64,000 nucleotides of DNA from Phycisphaerales bacterium (lineage in GTDB: Bacteria > Planctomycetota > Phycisphaerae > Phycisphaerales > SM1A02): NCBI GenBank assembly GCA_009691805.1, contig SIAK01000009.1, forward strand, positions 1-64,000, written 5' to 3'. Position numbers and translations under genes: made by a program. The notes beneath the pieces were generated by a model, which did no database searches, was not told the origin of the DNA, and was given only the letters and a program-made list of their open reading frames with translations. The stretch's first letter is position 1; every line of letters begins with the position of its first letter. Positions 53,578 to 62,329 of this stretch are shown here, piece after piece.

Positions 53578-53639
53578 AGGTGCGAAGGGTATCCATCGAC
53601 ACGCGCGCCGTCATTGCGTGAAGCCGATACCTTAGATGC

Positions 53640-55151
53640 GTGCAAGATCCGCAGTCGACATCCAACTCACAGCACACTTCCGAGTCATCGCCAATTGTGC
53701 AGCGATGGAGCAAGCGTGCACTCCTGGCGTATCTGTTCGTCGGGACTGCAGCGCTCGCGACGATGCTCTCGTACGCGATCTTTTCGCACAAGGCAGCCGA
53801 CGCTTCCACAGCGCCTGACCACGCTGAACTCTCCGACACCTGGATATTCGGCGCTGCGCCATTTGTGCTGCTGCTTCTCGCGATTGCAGTCCTTCCGCTC
53901 CTGCGTTCGACCGCGCATTGGTGGGAATCCAACCCTCATCGATACGCGGTGTCGATGACTGCCGCGCTCCTCGCCGTGCTCTACGGCATCTGCAACGATG
54001 GCATTTCTGTTGCTGCAGTGCGACTCGAGCACGCAGTGCTCTTGGAGTACATCCCCTTCATCGTCCTGCTGCTCTCGCTCTTTGTCGTCGCGGGAAGTAT
54101 TCGCATCCAAACGCCGCTGCGAGGAACTCCGCTCCACAACGCGTTGATCCTTGCAATAGGAACACTCATCGCGAGTTTCTTTGGCACAACAGGCGCAGCG
54201 ATGATTCTCATCCGTCCGCTCCTCGCATCCAACGCGCATCGCACACAGCGCGCGCACACGATCGTCTTCTTCATCTTTCTCGTCTGTAACTGCGGCGGAA
54301 CTCTCCTTCCTATCGGCGATCCGCCCTTGTTTATGGGCTATCTCAAGGGCGTTCCATTCTTCTGGACACTCTCGCTGTGGAAGGAATGGATGGTCGTGTC
54401 GCTCATCGTGCTCGCGGTCTACTTCGCGCTCGACTTCTTCCTCTCGCGCAAGGAGATTGCACCGAGCAACACGCAGACAGCGCCTACACCATTTCGCATC
54501 GAAGGCTCGTCGAACTTTCTCTTGCTCCTCGGCATTCTCGCCGCAGTCATTCTCGTGGATCCATCGCGAGATATTCCCGGCACGACGTTTCGACCATTTC
54601 TCTACATGCGCGAACTGTTGATGCTCGCGATCCTCGGCGTAAGTCTGCGATGCACACACAAGTCCGTGCGCGACGCGAATCAATTTTCTTGGAGTGCGAT
54701 CGTTGAAGTTGCCGCGATCTTCATCGGCGTGTTCGTCTCGATGCAGGTGCCGCTCGAAGTGCTGCGATGGAGTGGACCCACACTCGGACTCACCCACGCA
54801 TCACATTTTTTCTGGACGACGGGCTTCCTCTCGAGCATGCTCGACAACGCGCCAACCTATCTCGTATTCCTCGAGGTCGCGAAGACGATTCCAGCGGATG
54901 CGACGCACACGATGGTGCCTCTCACCGAGGGCTTTGTCCGCGAAGATCTGCTTACTGCCGTCAGCCTTGGCGCTGTCTTCATGGGCGCGCTCACCTACAT
55001 CGGCAACGGTCCAAACTTCATGGTGCGATCAATTGCAGAAGCGAGTGGCACGCGCATGCCAAGTTTCTTTAGTTACGCATTCTGGGCGTGCGTCGTGCTG
55101 ATTCCAGCATTCTTGTGCGCGAGTTTCTTGATCCCCTCACTGAAGCCCTAA
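53640..55151 (+). CDS. Sodium/proton antiporter-like permease
   Basis: A 503-residue polytopic protein with about 12 membrane segments resembling NhaD-type antiporters of the ion-transporter superfamily: EYIPFIVLLLSLFVVAGSI, ASFFGTTGAAMILIRPLLA, HTIVFFIFLVCNCGGTLLPI then GDPPLFMGYLKGVPFFW, and late LDNAPTYLVFLEVAKTI and GNGPNFMVRSIAEASG. The paired motifs are typical of this family. The start is GTG at 53640; no strong ribosome-binding site is seen. It is divergent from the NHL gene, and its end is 30 bases from the convergent lipoprotein gene. Confidence 0.88.
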   Translation: MQDPQSTSNSQHTSESSPIVQRWSKRALLAYLFVGTAALATMLSYAIFSHKAADASTAPDHAELSDTWIFGAAPFVLLLLAIAVLPLLRSTAHWWESNPHRYAVSMTAALLAVLYGICNDGISVAAVRLEHAVLLEYIPFIVLLLSLFVVAGSIRIQTPLRGTPLHNALILAIGTLIASFFGTTGAAMILIRPLLASNAHRTQRAHTIVFFIFLVCNCGGTLLPIGDPPLFMGYLKGVPFFWTLSLWKEWMVVSLIVLAVYFALDFFLSRKEIAPSNTQTAPTPFRIEGSSNFLLLLGILAAVILVDPSRDIPGTTFRPFLYMRELLMLAILGVSLRCTHKSVRDANQFSWSAIVEVAAIFIGVFVSMQVPLEVLRWSGPTLGLTHASHFFWTTGFLSSMLDNAPTYLVFLEVAKTIPADATHTMVPLTEGFVREDLLTAVSLGAVFMGALTYIGNGPNFMVRSIAEASGTRMPSFFSYAFWACVVLIPAFLCASFLIPSLKP

Positions 55152-55181
55152 CTGAATCCTTGCACTGCGCGGTCTTCGCGC

Positions 55182-55997
55182 TCACGGCTTGGGTTGCTTC
55201 ATCGTCGCATAGATGACACTCTGCACGACGACGCTTTCGCCAAGCAATCGTCCGATGCGCTCGGTCGCCTGCTGCAGCGTCTTGAACTTCCCGGTGTCGA
55301 GTTCGCGTTCGAAATCGATGAGTGAGTTCTCCACCGCGAGCATCATGCTCGCAACGACCGCCCACTCTTCGCGCGTTTGCGGCCAGAACTCTTGACCCTG
55401 CACAAGTTCAACAGGCACGGTCACGCGCCAACCATCGTCCGTTTCCACAAGCGCGATCGTGCCACCTAGTGCAGGTTCGTCGTGCCACAAGAGTGCCGCG
55501 GTTCCATCGCCGAGATCTTCCGCAGTGAGGTGCTGCCGCTTGTCGGCGAGAAACGCAAACGGATCAAGCACGATGCCCTGCACCATCGGACCAAGTCCGA
55601 ATCGATCGACGGTCTTTGATGCAACCAACTTCTCTTTCGCGAGATCTTCCGCGTATCGCTCCTTCATCTTCTTCGCAACGCGCCCAAGTTGACCCAGCGT
55701 CGTGCCGAGCTTTGCCTTCACGTCGCCGATCGCGCTCGCTTCCGTCACACCATCGCTGAAGGTGATGTCGCGCGCGCCGATCTCGATGAATTCTGGAAGC
55801 CGTTCAAACATGCCCTGATCGGCGACTTTCGCGACAGCATCGAGCAGCGCTGTCGGCGTCGAGCAATCAAACTCTTCTTGCCCGCAGCCAGAAAAGGTGA
55901 GTGCAGCGAGCGCACAGGCGCAGAGCAGGAGATCGCGGTGAGATTGGGTCTTCACAACAGCAGCGTACCCCTCGACCCTCACTTTCGCTGCGCTCAT
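55182..55997 (-). CDS. Lipoprotein of unknown function
   Basis: About 271 residues from ATG 55997; a GTG at 55955 (KTQSHRDLLLCACALAAL then LTFSGC) gives a better signal peptide and 257 residues. The lipobox LTFSGC marks it as a lipoprotein. No domain is recognised; the protein contains ELPEFIEIGARDITF, a lysine-rich helix and the acidic HDEPALGGTIALVETDDGW. It may be a planctomycete-specific protein. It lies between the convergent antiporter and the divergent thiS, 33 bases away. Confidence 0.7.
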   Translation of the reverse strand: MSAAKVRVEGYAAVVKTQSHRDLLLCACALAALTFSGCGQEEFDCSTPTALLDAVAKVADQGMFERLPEFIEIGARDITFSDGVTEASAIGDVKAKLGTTLGQLGRVAKKMKERYAEDLAKEKLVASKTVDRFGLGPMVQGIVLDPFAFLADKRQHLTAEDLGDGTAALLWHDEPALGGTIALVETDDGWRVTVPVELVQGQEFWPQTREEWAVVASMMLAVENSLIDFERELDTGKFKTLQQATERIGRLLGESVVVQSVIYATMKQPKP

Positions 55998-56030
55998 TGT
56001 GAAACTTCTTCCTACACTGATCCACGGCTC

Positions 56031-56240
56031 ATGGCTGACATCACGATTCATCTCAATGGCGAAGTCGTCGCGCTGCATGCAGGCGCGACCGTAGCGGACG
56101 CAGTCGCGAAAGCGGCGCCGCGTTCGAATGCATACGCGATTGAAGTCAATCAAACGCTCGTGCCGCGACGCGAACATGCGCGACGTGTTCTTCTCGAAGG
56201 CGACAATCTCGAACTCGTCGTCCTCGTCGGTGGCGGCTAA
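56031..56240 (+). CDS. thiS: Sulfur carrier protein ThiS
   Basis: A 69-residue ubiquitin-like carrier. Its adenylated and thiocarboxylated C-terminus provides the sulfur for the thiazole ring of thiamine. The mark is the C-terminus [11 protein letters not shown] with a terminal Gly-Gly; [25 protein letters not shown] is the usual N-terminal strand pattern. It is 16 bases before thiG on the same strand, as in many thiamine operons. No thiF or thiazole-specific riboswitch is visible upstream. Confidence 0.93.
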   Translation: MADITIHLNGEVVALHAGATVADAVAKAAPRSNAYAIEVNQTLVPRREHARRVLLEGDNLELVVLVGGG

Positions 56241-56256
56241 ACCCACACTCAACCTC

Positions 56257-57135
56257 ATGTCCAACTGCACCACTTCTCCCGCTCCAACGACCGCCGCCTT
56301 CGCCATTCCTGCGCTGAAGATAGGAAAGTTCGCGCTCCAGAATCGCCTCGTCGTGGGCACGGGCAAGTACGCCGACTACCCAACGATGCAACGCGCGCTT
56401 GCCGCGAGCGGTTGCGATGCGGTCACCGTTGCCGTGCGGCGCGAACGCTTGCTCGACAAAGATGGCAAGAGCATTCTGGAATTCATCGACACCGATCGCT
56501 ACACGATTCTTCCCAACACAGCGGGTTGCTTCACGGCAGTCGACGCTGTGCGCGTCGCGCGATTGGGTCGTGAGATTCTTGAACAACTCAACAACGCAGG
56601 CAGCGCATGGGTCAAGCTCGAAGTGCTCGGCGATCGCAAGACGCTGCTTCCGGATCCTGTTGGAACACTCGAAGCGTGCAAAGAACTCGTGCAAGATGGA
56701 TTCACCGTGCTTTGCTACTCGAGTGATGATCCGATTCTCGCGACGCGTTTGCGCGACGTCGGCGCAGCGAGCGTCATGCCCGCGGGAAGTCCGATCGGTA
56801 GTGGTCGCGGCATCGCGAACGCTGCAAACATTCAACTTGTGCTTGAATTGCTGAAGGATCCGACGAGTGGCGGCGACGCGAGTTACCCCGTCATCATTGA
56901 TGCAGGCGTTGGAACGCCGAGCGATGTGACGCTCGCGATGGAACTCGGCGCGGATGGCGTCCTTCTCAATACAGGCATCGCGCACGCGACGGATCCTGTT
57001 CGCATGGCGCACGCGATGCGACTCGCGCTCGAAGCTGGATATCACGGCGTGCGCAGCGGACGCATCGGCAAGAAGTTACACGCGAGTGCCTCGAGCCCTT
57101 GGCAAGGCGCGATCACAAACATTCCTGGCGAGTAA
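56257..57135 (+). CDS. thiG: Thiazole synthase ThiG
   Basis: A 292-residue enzyme that forms the thiazole phosphate of thiamine from 1-deoxy-D-xylulose 5-phosphate, ThiS thiocarboxylate and dehydroglycine. The Schiff-base Lys120 lies in WVKLEVLGD; other hallmarks are [18 protein letters not shown] and [11 protein letters not shown], and [10 protein letters not shown] (here [11 protein letters not shown]). The 23-residue N-terminus before ALKIGKFAL is longer than in E. coli ThiG. The stop is six bases from the end of the convergent kinase gene. Confidence 0.95.
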   Translation: MSNCTTSPAPTTAAFAIPALKIGKFALQNRLVVGTGKYADYPTMQRALAASGCDAVTVAVRRERLLDKDGKSILEFIDTDRYTILPNTAGCFTAVDAVRVARLGREILEQLNNAGSAWVKLEVLGDRKTLLPDPVGTLEACKELVQDGFTVLCYSSDDPILATRLRDVGAASVMPAGSPIGSGRGIANAANIQLVLELLKDPTSGGDASYPVIIDAGVGTPSDVTLAMELGADGVLLNTGIAHATDPVRMAHAMRLALEAGYHGVRSGRIGKKLHASASSPWQGAITNIPGE

Positions 57136-57141
57136 TCGAAC

Positions 57142-59271
57142 TCAGCCCGCGACTGCAACGTCCGCCCACGCAGTGGCTTCGTCGGTGCGACCTTGCGCGT
57201 TGAAGAAATCGCGCAGCACGACCCGCGCCTTGTTGCGCATCGGCGCATTCGCTCCGATGTAATCGCGAATGAGCCCTTCCGCGCGAATCAGCTGCGCCTC
57301 TGCCTCAGGCATGCGTTCAAGCTTCCACAGCGCCTGACCACGCTGCAACTCGAAGAGCAATGTCCACGGCTTGTGCTCACGCGCCTGGGCGTACTGAATC
57401 GCAAGCAGCGCATCGAGTTCCTGCAGTGCGAGATCGAAGCGCAATTGCTTGTTGTAGACGTCGACGCGGTAGCTGCGTGCTTCGACTGTGCTCTGCGTGT
57501 CAGGTCCTGCAATGCGTGTGGACCGCTGCACGGCGCGTTCGAAATACTCGAGCGCCTTAGCGTGATCACCATCTGCGTCGGCGTACTCACCGAGTGCGCT
57601 CAAGCAACCGCTCGTCGTATCAATCTCATCGCGTGTTTCCACGATGTCGGCGAGTTGCACGAGCATCGCCCTCGCCTTCGCCAACGACGCAGGGTCTTCG
57701 AATCGCTGCAGCGCAGCCGCTTGCACGCAGCGCGCTTCGATGGAAGTTCTTGAATCCGCGCCGATGCTCGCGTTCGCATGCGCTTCGGCGCGTTCCGCCC
57801 ACGCGAGCGCTTTCACATGATCGCGACCCATGCCCTTGAGCCAATCGAGGGCAAGCTTGTGCGCTAAGAGCGCGCTCGCTTCAGAATTCTCTCCGTTGAC
57901 GAGCACGCTTAACTCATACGCAGCAAACTCAATCTCGCGAACAGCAGGCGCGTCTTGCGTCATGCCAAGTTTCTTGACCGCAGGCACGAGTTGCTCGACC
58001 ACACGCGCCGTGATGCCCTCGGCACGTAATCGATCCGTTCGCGCGTCGAGCGCGATGAAGATCGCACTTGCAGCGAGTGTCGGAAAAACCACGATGCTTG
58101 CTGCGCACACCGTCGCGAGCGCGGGGTGGCGACGAGCCCAAGAGCGAAGCCTTCGCGCGACAGAAGGGACTCGTGCGCGAATCGGCTCGCCCTCCATCGC
58201 ACGTTGCAGATCCGCAGCAAACTCCGATGCGCTTGCATAGCGTGCCATCGGATCGTCCGCGCACGCCATCGCAACAATCGCGTCGTAGTCGGCGGAGATA
58301 TCAGGTTTCACATCGCGCAGCCGAGGAATCGGCTGCTCTGCAACTTGCCGCAACGCTCCGTGAATAGTCTGCCCTACAAACTCGCGCGGTAAACGCTCTG
58401 CGAGCAACTCGTAGAGCACGGCGCCGAGTGAAAAGACATCGCTTCGCACATCGACACTCTTGTTGTCGCCGCGGCACTGCTCAGGACTCATGTAGAAGAG
58501 CGTGCCGAGAATCTCGCCCGCTTCCGTCGCCGCACCAAGCGTTGCATTGTCGCGAGAGGTGTCAACAAGACGCGCAAGTCCGAAGTCGATCACCTTCACT
58601 TGCGCCGCTTGCGAGACCAAGATATTCGTCGGCTTCAGATCACGATGCAAGACACCCTTGTCATGCGCCGATGCGACAGCCAAGCACGCATCGCGCAACA
58701 ATCGAACGCGACTGCGCGGCGGCAACTCTTTCGCGTACTCCGCAATCGACCTTGCGCCCACGACAAACTCTGTTGCGATCCACGGCGAAGAGGTTGCACT
58801 ATCCGTGCCGGATGCGTAGATCGACGCAATGCACGGATGGTCAACGATCGCGAGATGTTCCGCTTCAAGTTCGAAGCGCCGACGCAATCGTTCCGTCGCA
58901 AGATCAGAACGAAGAATCTTCAACGCGACCGAGCGCGCGGGCTGCTTCTGCCTCGCTTCAAAGACCCAACCTGCGCCACCTGAACCGATGAGTCGCACAA
59001 TGGTGAATCCACCAACTACCGTGCCAGGAGCGAACAATCTCGAAACACCACCCGGCGCATGCGCGATCGCGTCTTGCGTGAAGTTCTTGAGATCCGCAAA
59101 CGCGCCGCTCACTGTGGCGCCAACATCAAGACTCGTGTCTTCATGCAAGAGCGCTCGCAATCGATCCGCAAGCGCAGCGTCACGCATATGTATAAGTGCA
59201 AGTAGGCGCTCACGCTCACTCCGCCCAAGCGGAAGCAATTCCTCGAACAGTTGCTCCAACGAATCGCTCAT
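57142..59271 (-). CDS. Transmembrane Ser/Thr protein kinase with TPR-like domain
   Basis: A 709-residue kinase. A 75-residue N-terminus precedes the kinase domain (about 88-365): glycine loop IGSGGAGWVFEA, Lys118 (VALK), HRDLKPTN with Asp211, and DFG with Asp229. One membrane helix (about 384-408) follows, then a C-terminal part with TPR-like helices (about 470-700; KALEYFERAVQRSTRI). The kinase is upstream-coupled to the ECF sigma factor by an ATGA overlap, so its target could include that sigma factor or its regulator. Such PknB-like kinases are numerous in planctomycetes. Confidence 0.92.
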   Translation of the reverse strand: MSDSLEQLFEELLPLGRSERERLLALIHMRDAALADRLRALLHEDTSLDVGATVSGAFADLKNFTQDAIAHAPGGVSRLFAPGTVVGGFTIVRLIGSGGAGWVFEARQKQPARSVALKILRSDLATERLRRRFELEAEHLAIVDHPCIASIYASGTDSATSSPWIATEFVVGARSIAEYAKELPPRSRVRLLRDACLAVASAHDKGVLHRDLKPTNILVSQAAQVKVIDFGLARLVDTSRDNATLGAATEAGEILGTLFYMSPEQCRGDNKSVDVRSDVFSLGAVLYELLAERLPREFVGQTIHGALRQVAEQPIPRLRDVKPDISADYDAIVAMACADDPMARYASASEFAADLQRAMEGEPIRARVPSVARRLRSWARRHPALATVCAASIVVFPTLAASAIFIALDARTDRLRAEGITARVVEQLVPAVKKLGMTQDAPAVREIEFAAYELSVLVNGENSEASALLAHKLALDWLKGMGRDHVKALAWAERAEAHANASIGADSRTSIEARCVQAAALQRFEDPASLAKARAMLVQLADIVETRDEIDTTSGCLSALGEYADADGDHAKALEYFERAVQRSTRIAGPDTQSTVEARSYRVDVYNKQLRFDLALQELDALLAIQYAQAREHKPWTLLFELQRGQALWKLERMPEAEAQLIRAEGLIRDYIGANAPMRNKARVVLRDFFNAQGRTDEATAWADVAVAG

Positions 59272-59885
59272 GCGACGAGCCCGCCCATTCCTTCAACGCC
59301 GCCGCGATCTCTCTTAAGGCGATTCGCGAAGAACGCGCGTGCGTATCGCAAACGATTCTGTACCGAAATGACCGTCATCTCGAGTGCTGCAGCGGTCTGC
59401 TCACGCGAGAGACCAAAGAGCACGCGCAGACGGAACGCGTCCGCGGCTTCAGGTGCTTCCACTTGCAAGTCTGCCATCGCTTCAAGAATCCACACGCGAT
59501 AGTCAGCATTGTCGATCTGCACCCCACCCGCTCCTGCATCAGGTGCAACAAGCAGATCGAGCGACTCCTCCATTGCGCCGCCGCCGCGTTTCTGTGCTCG
59601 CACTGCGCGCGCGTGATCGATCAAGAGTTGGTCGAGCGCACGCGCGACGATGCCGAAAAATTGCTTGCGCGATGTCCAAGCAGTGGGCGGACTGCCCTCG
59701 AGTTTGATGTACAGGTCGCTCACGAGCACAGAGGGTTGGAAGGCCGCGTTGGGAGATTCGTTGAGCGCGGCGATCGATGCAAGTCGTTTCACATCCGTGA
59801 TGACAAGCTCCCAGAGCGTATTGCGCGCGTCACTGTCGCCCGACTGTGCGCGCTGCAGAAACGATGTCAATGAGAGATCCGCCAT
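59268..59885 (-). CDS. ECF sigma factor, TIGR02999-like
   Basis: A 205-residue sigma-70 family protein. The N-terminal region 2 has LWELVITDVKRLASIAAL, and FFGIVARALDQLLIDHARAV is the region 2.4-like segment of the planctomycete-rich TIGR02999 group; region 4 has FGLSREQTAAALEMTVISVQ. A linker with DAGAGG and NADYRVWIL separates the two. Its stop overlaps the kinase start, so the two are cotranslated. No anti-sigma factor gene is adjacent, consistent with control by the kinase rather than a classical anti-sigma factor. Start ATG 59885 was taken instead of the longer frame. Confidence 0.9.
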   Translation of the reverse strand: MADLSLTSFLQRAQSGDSDARNTLWELVITDVKRLASIAALNESPNAAFQPSVLVSDLYIKLEGSPPTAWTSRKQFFGIVARALDQLLIDHARAVRAQKRGGGAMEESLDLLVAPDAGAGGVQIDNADYRVWILEAMADLQVEAPEAADAFRLRVLFGLSREQTAAALEMTVISVQNRLRYARAFFANRLKRDRGGVEGMGGLVA

Positions 59886-59909
59886 TCGACACCATCCTAA
59901 TCCCTTCAC

Positions 59910-61418
59910 TCACAGAATCGGCGCGAGAATTCCGCAGAGATTCTCGACGATGCGGTGATGCGCGCCGCGCTGCTCCCAACGTTCTCGATTGATGCGCACC
60001 GAGTCTTGCAGGTATCCATCCTGCAGGCGGCGAATATCCGCACTGGCCGCCGCGTCGTAGAGCACAAGCGCGAGTTCAAGATTCAGCTCGAAACTTCGTC
60101 GATCGAGATTCGCGCTCGTCATCAAACTCACCTGCCCATCGACGACAATCGTCTTCGCGTGAAGGAGCCCTTTCTTGAACTCCCAGATTTCGACGCCCGC
60201 TTCGAGGAGTCGGGAAAAGAAGTGCCGACTCGCATGTTCGACCAGCCAACTGTCATTGCGCTTGGGGACGACCAGCACCGTGCGCACGCCGCGTCGCGCC
60301 GCCGTTGCGAGCGCAGCGTGCGTGGGTTCGTCGGGCACAAAGTACGGCGTGGTGAGAATCAGCTCTTGTTGCGCAAGATGGACGAGTGAAACGACAATCT
60401 GCGGCATCGCGCCGGAGTACGTGATCGGTCCCGTTGCGAGCGCTTGGATGAGCGTGCCGCCTTCGCGCTGTTCGACCTCCATCGGAACACTGCCCGAGAG
60501 ATCCCTCCCCGTTTCGAGAAACCAATCTTCGAGAAAGATCCGTTGCAAGTCTGCTGCGATCGGGCCTTCAATGCGTAACCCTGCATCGACCCACGGCGCA
60601 AAGCGCTTCTTGATCTTGAATGCGCCATCGGCGAGATTGTGACTTCCTGTGAACGCGATCCATGAATCGATCACGACAAGTTTGCGGTGATTTCTAAGAT
60701 CAATGCGATTGAACAACATGCGGAAGAGTCCGACGGGAAGTGCCGCAACAACTTCCACGTTCGCGTCTCGCAAAGATTGACAGGATGCCGATCGCAGAAA
60801 CGGACGCGATCCAATCGCGTCAAAGATTGCGCGACACGCGACGCCACGAGCAGCTGCTCGTTTGAGCGCGTTGAATACTTTCTCGCTCGTCACATCGTGG
60901 ATGGCGATGTAGAACTCAAGATGCACGCTGTGCTGCGCGCGATCGATGTCCTCTGCCATACATTCGAACAGTTCGGTGGAGCGACGAATCGCTTTGACCA
61001 CATTACCGCCGAGTGGACCATCCCCTGAGATACTCGACGCGAGTGCGGCGAGTCCTCGGTGCGCGGGAAGCAATCGATGCATCACATCCTGCTGCGCGTG
61101 ATGTGGCGATCCGTGCGCGCTTCGATCTATGCGACGAAGTTCTTGCAGACGTCGCGAAACTTGTTTGCATCGCTTCTGACGTCGATGCGAGAGCCACGGC
61201 GTTCCAAATGTCCAGTACAGCATTGCGCCGATGAGCGGCACGACGAGCACGAGCAACAACCATGCGAGTACGACTGGTCCTGTGGATCGGCGACTGAGGA
61301 GCACCGCGAGAATCGTGCCGAGTTGGAGGGCGAGTTCTGCACCAATGAAGAGCCAAGCAGTCGCCATCGACCCCCGCGCCAGCAGGTACTCAACAGGAAA
61401 ATTAGGGAGGAAGTCCAT
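59910..61418 (-). CDS. cls: Cardiolipin synthase
   Basis: A 502-residue phospholipase-D-family enzyme that condenses two phosphatidylglycerols to cardiolipin at the membrane. Two N-terminal membrane segments (about 20-40, 47-70) precede two HKD motifs: NHRKLVVIDSWIAFTGSHN and LLHAKTIVVDG followed by SANLDRRSFELN. The 70-residue stretch between the second helix and the first HKD domain is Arg/Gln-rich. It is 24 bases upstream of the sigma factor gene on the same strand, so it may share regulation with sigma factor and kinase. Confidence 0.93.
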   Translation of the reverse strand: MDFLPNFPVEYLLARGSMATAWLFIGAELALQLGTILAVLLSRRSTGPVVLAWLLLVLVVPLIGAMLYWTFGTPWLSHRRQKRCKQVSRRLQELRRIDRSAHGSPHHAQQDVMHRLLPAHRGLAALASSISGDGPLGGNVVKAIRRSTELFECMAEDIDRAQHSVHLEFYIAIHDVTSEKVFNALKRAAARGVACRAIFDAIGSRPFLRSASCQSLRDANVEVVAALPVGLFRMLFNRIDLRNHRKLVVIDSWIAFTGSHNLADGAFKIKKRFAPWVDAGLRIEGPIAADLQRIFLEDWFLETGRDLSGSVPMEVEQREGGTLIQALATGPITYSGAMPQIVVSLVHLAQQELILTTPYFVPDEPTHAALATAARRGVRTVLVVPKRNDSWLVEHASRHFFSRLLEAGVEIWEFKKGLLHAKTIVVDGQVSLMTSANLDRRSFELNLELALVLYDAAASADIRRLQDGYLQDSVRINRERWEQRGAHHRIVENLCGILAPIL

Positions 61419-61516
61419 CGCGTGTGACCTGAGACCAAGCGCCGCTAACTACGCGACAGTGTCGCATGCGCGAGGATGTTCGCGAAGTCCGCAGGGATGT
61501 TCGCGAAGGTGTTGCG

Positions 61517-61522
61517 TATACT
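61517..61522 (+). promoter_or_regulatory. -10 box of tRNA-Arg
   Basis: TATACT followed by TCG lies ten bases before the tRNA-Arg 5' end. The same TATACTTCG is found 12 bases before the tRNA-Met gene. A clear -35 box is not seen. Confidence 0.5.
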
Positions 61523-61531
61523 TCGGCTAGT

Positions 61532-61605
61532 GTCCTCTTAGCTCAGTTGGATAGAGCAGCGCTTTCCTAAAGCGCAGGTCGCAGGTTCGAGCCCTGCAGA
61601 GGGCG
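61532..61605 (+). tRNA. tRNA-Arg (anticodon CCT)
   Basis: A 74-base gene folds as a full cloverleaf: acceptor GTCCTCT with AGAGGGC, D stem GCTC/GAGC, anticodon stem GCGCT/AGCGC with loop TTCCTAA, T stem GCAGG/CCTGC with TTCGAGC. Anticodon CCT reads AGG codons. The CCA end is not encoded. Confidence 0.95.
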
Positions 61606-61620
61606 TAGTAGAGCGGGGCT

Positions 61621-61905
61621 GATGGAATTCTGCCCGCAGCGGGCAAATTCCATCAGCCCCTTTCGACTCGCTGCGGTCGGCATAGCCGACGCGGCAGCGA
61701 ATTCGTGCGTGCACTTCAGTCTGCTTAGCCCCTCACCGACTCCGTCGGTAGTGGAGCGCGAGCGATGGAATTCTGCCCGCAGCGGGCAAATTCCATCGCT
61801 CGCTTTCGACTCGCTGCGGTCGGCATAGCCGACGCGGCAGCGAATTCGTGCGTGCACTTCAGTCTTTCAGCCCCTCACCGACTCCGTCGGTGGATGTGTT
61901 CGCGG
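61621..61905 (+). repeat. Modular intergenic repeat, two 143-bp units
   Basis: Tandem units begin at 61621 and 61764. Each has hairpin 1 (GATGGAATTCTGCCCGC, AGC loop, GGGCAAATTCCATC), then CTTTCGACTC, hairpin 2 (CGCTGCGGTCGGC with complement), then GTGCACTTCAGTC and CCCCTCACCGACTCCGTCGG. It fills the gap between tRNA-Arg and the small membrane-protein gene; the linkers match the repeats at 32179-32474 but the hairpin sequences differ. Confidence 0.9.
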
Positions 61906-61917
61906 GTGCGCGTTTGG

Positions 61918-62073
61918 TTAGGACTGATACTCGGCGGCGAGATCTTCTTTGGTGACTCGCTTCGAGAAACCCTTGCCATTCGCGCAATCGCGTCGTGCTT
62001 GCCCGACGCAGAGAATGCAATACGTGCTGCAGGCGATGATCCAGAGGAGGTTTGCAAAGAGCACGGGCATCAT
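61918..62073 (-). CDS. Small membrane protein
   Basis: A 51-residue protein with one membrane segment, MPVLFANLLWIIACSTYCIL near residues 2-21, and a charged C-terminal tail (QARRDCANGKGFSKRVTKED). I do not recognise a family. The ATG at 62073 has a GAAGGAA ribosome-binding site about eight bases upstream. It lies between two tRNA genes on the minus strand, downstream of tRNA-Met, so it may be read from that promoter or from its own. Confidence 0.55.
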   Translation of the reverse strand: MMPVLFANLLWIIACSTYCILCVGQARRDCANGKGFSKRVTKEDLAAEYQS

Positions 62074-62151
62074 GGGTGAAATTCCTTCGCAAGACTGATC
62101 GGACAAAGACGCATGCAGGCTTCAGACAGGGTCGCAATCGCAGACAGGACG

Positions 62152-62226
62152 TGCCGATGGGCGGACTCGAACCGCCGACCTCCGGGTTATGAATCCAGCG
62201 CTCTAAACCAGCTGAGCTACATCGGC
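62152..62226 (-). tRNA. tRNA-Met (anticodon CAT)
   Basis: 75 bases with acceptor GCCGATG/CATCGGC, D stem GCTC/GAGC, anticodon loop TTCATAA, T stem GGCGG/CCGCC, discriminator A. The anticodon stem CTGGA/CCCGG has one A-C mismatch at the loop end. Anticodon CAT fits elongator Met, or an Ile tRNA if lysidine-modified; the fully paired acceptor start argues against an initiator. Confidence 0.9.
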
Positions 62227-62238
62227 AGAGGGGCGCGA

Positions 62239-62244
62239 AGTATA
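62239..62244 (-). promoter_or_regulatory. -10 box of tRNA-Met
   Basis: TATACT followed by TCG lies 12 bases before the tRNA-Met 5' end, the same motif as at the tRNA-Arg gene. The -35 region is not obvious. Confidence 0.5.
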
Positions 62245-62329
62245 GCCTAGAGTCGCCAAACAAACCCAAACGAGCCGTTCGCTCGCCTTGCGATACGCTC
62301 ACTCTCGCACCCTTCTCGCGCGTTCACTC

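Noticed and set aside
52705-53958. 417-codon plus-strand ORF overlapping NHL and antiporter genes
   Set aside because: It conflicts with two real genes and carries no recognisable domain.
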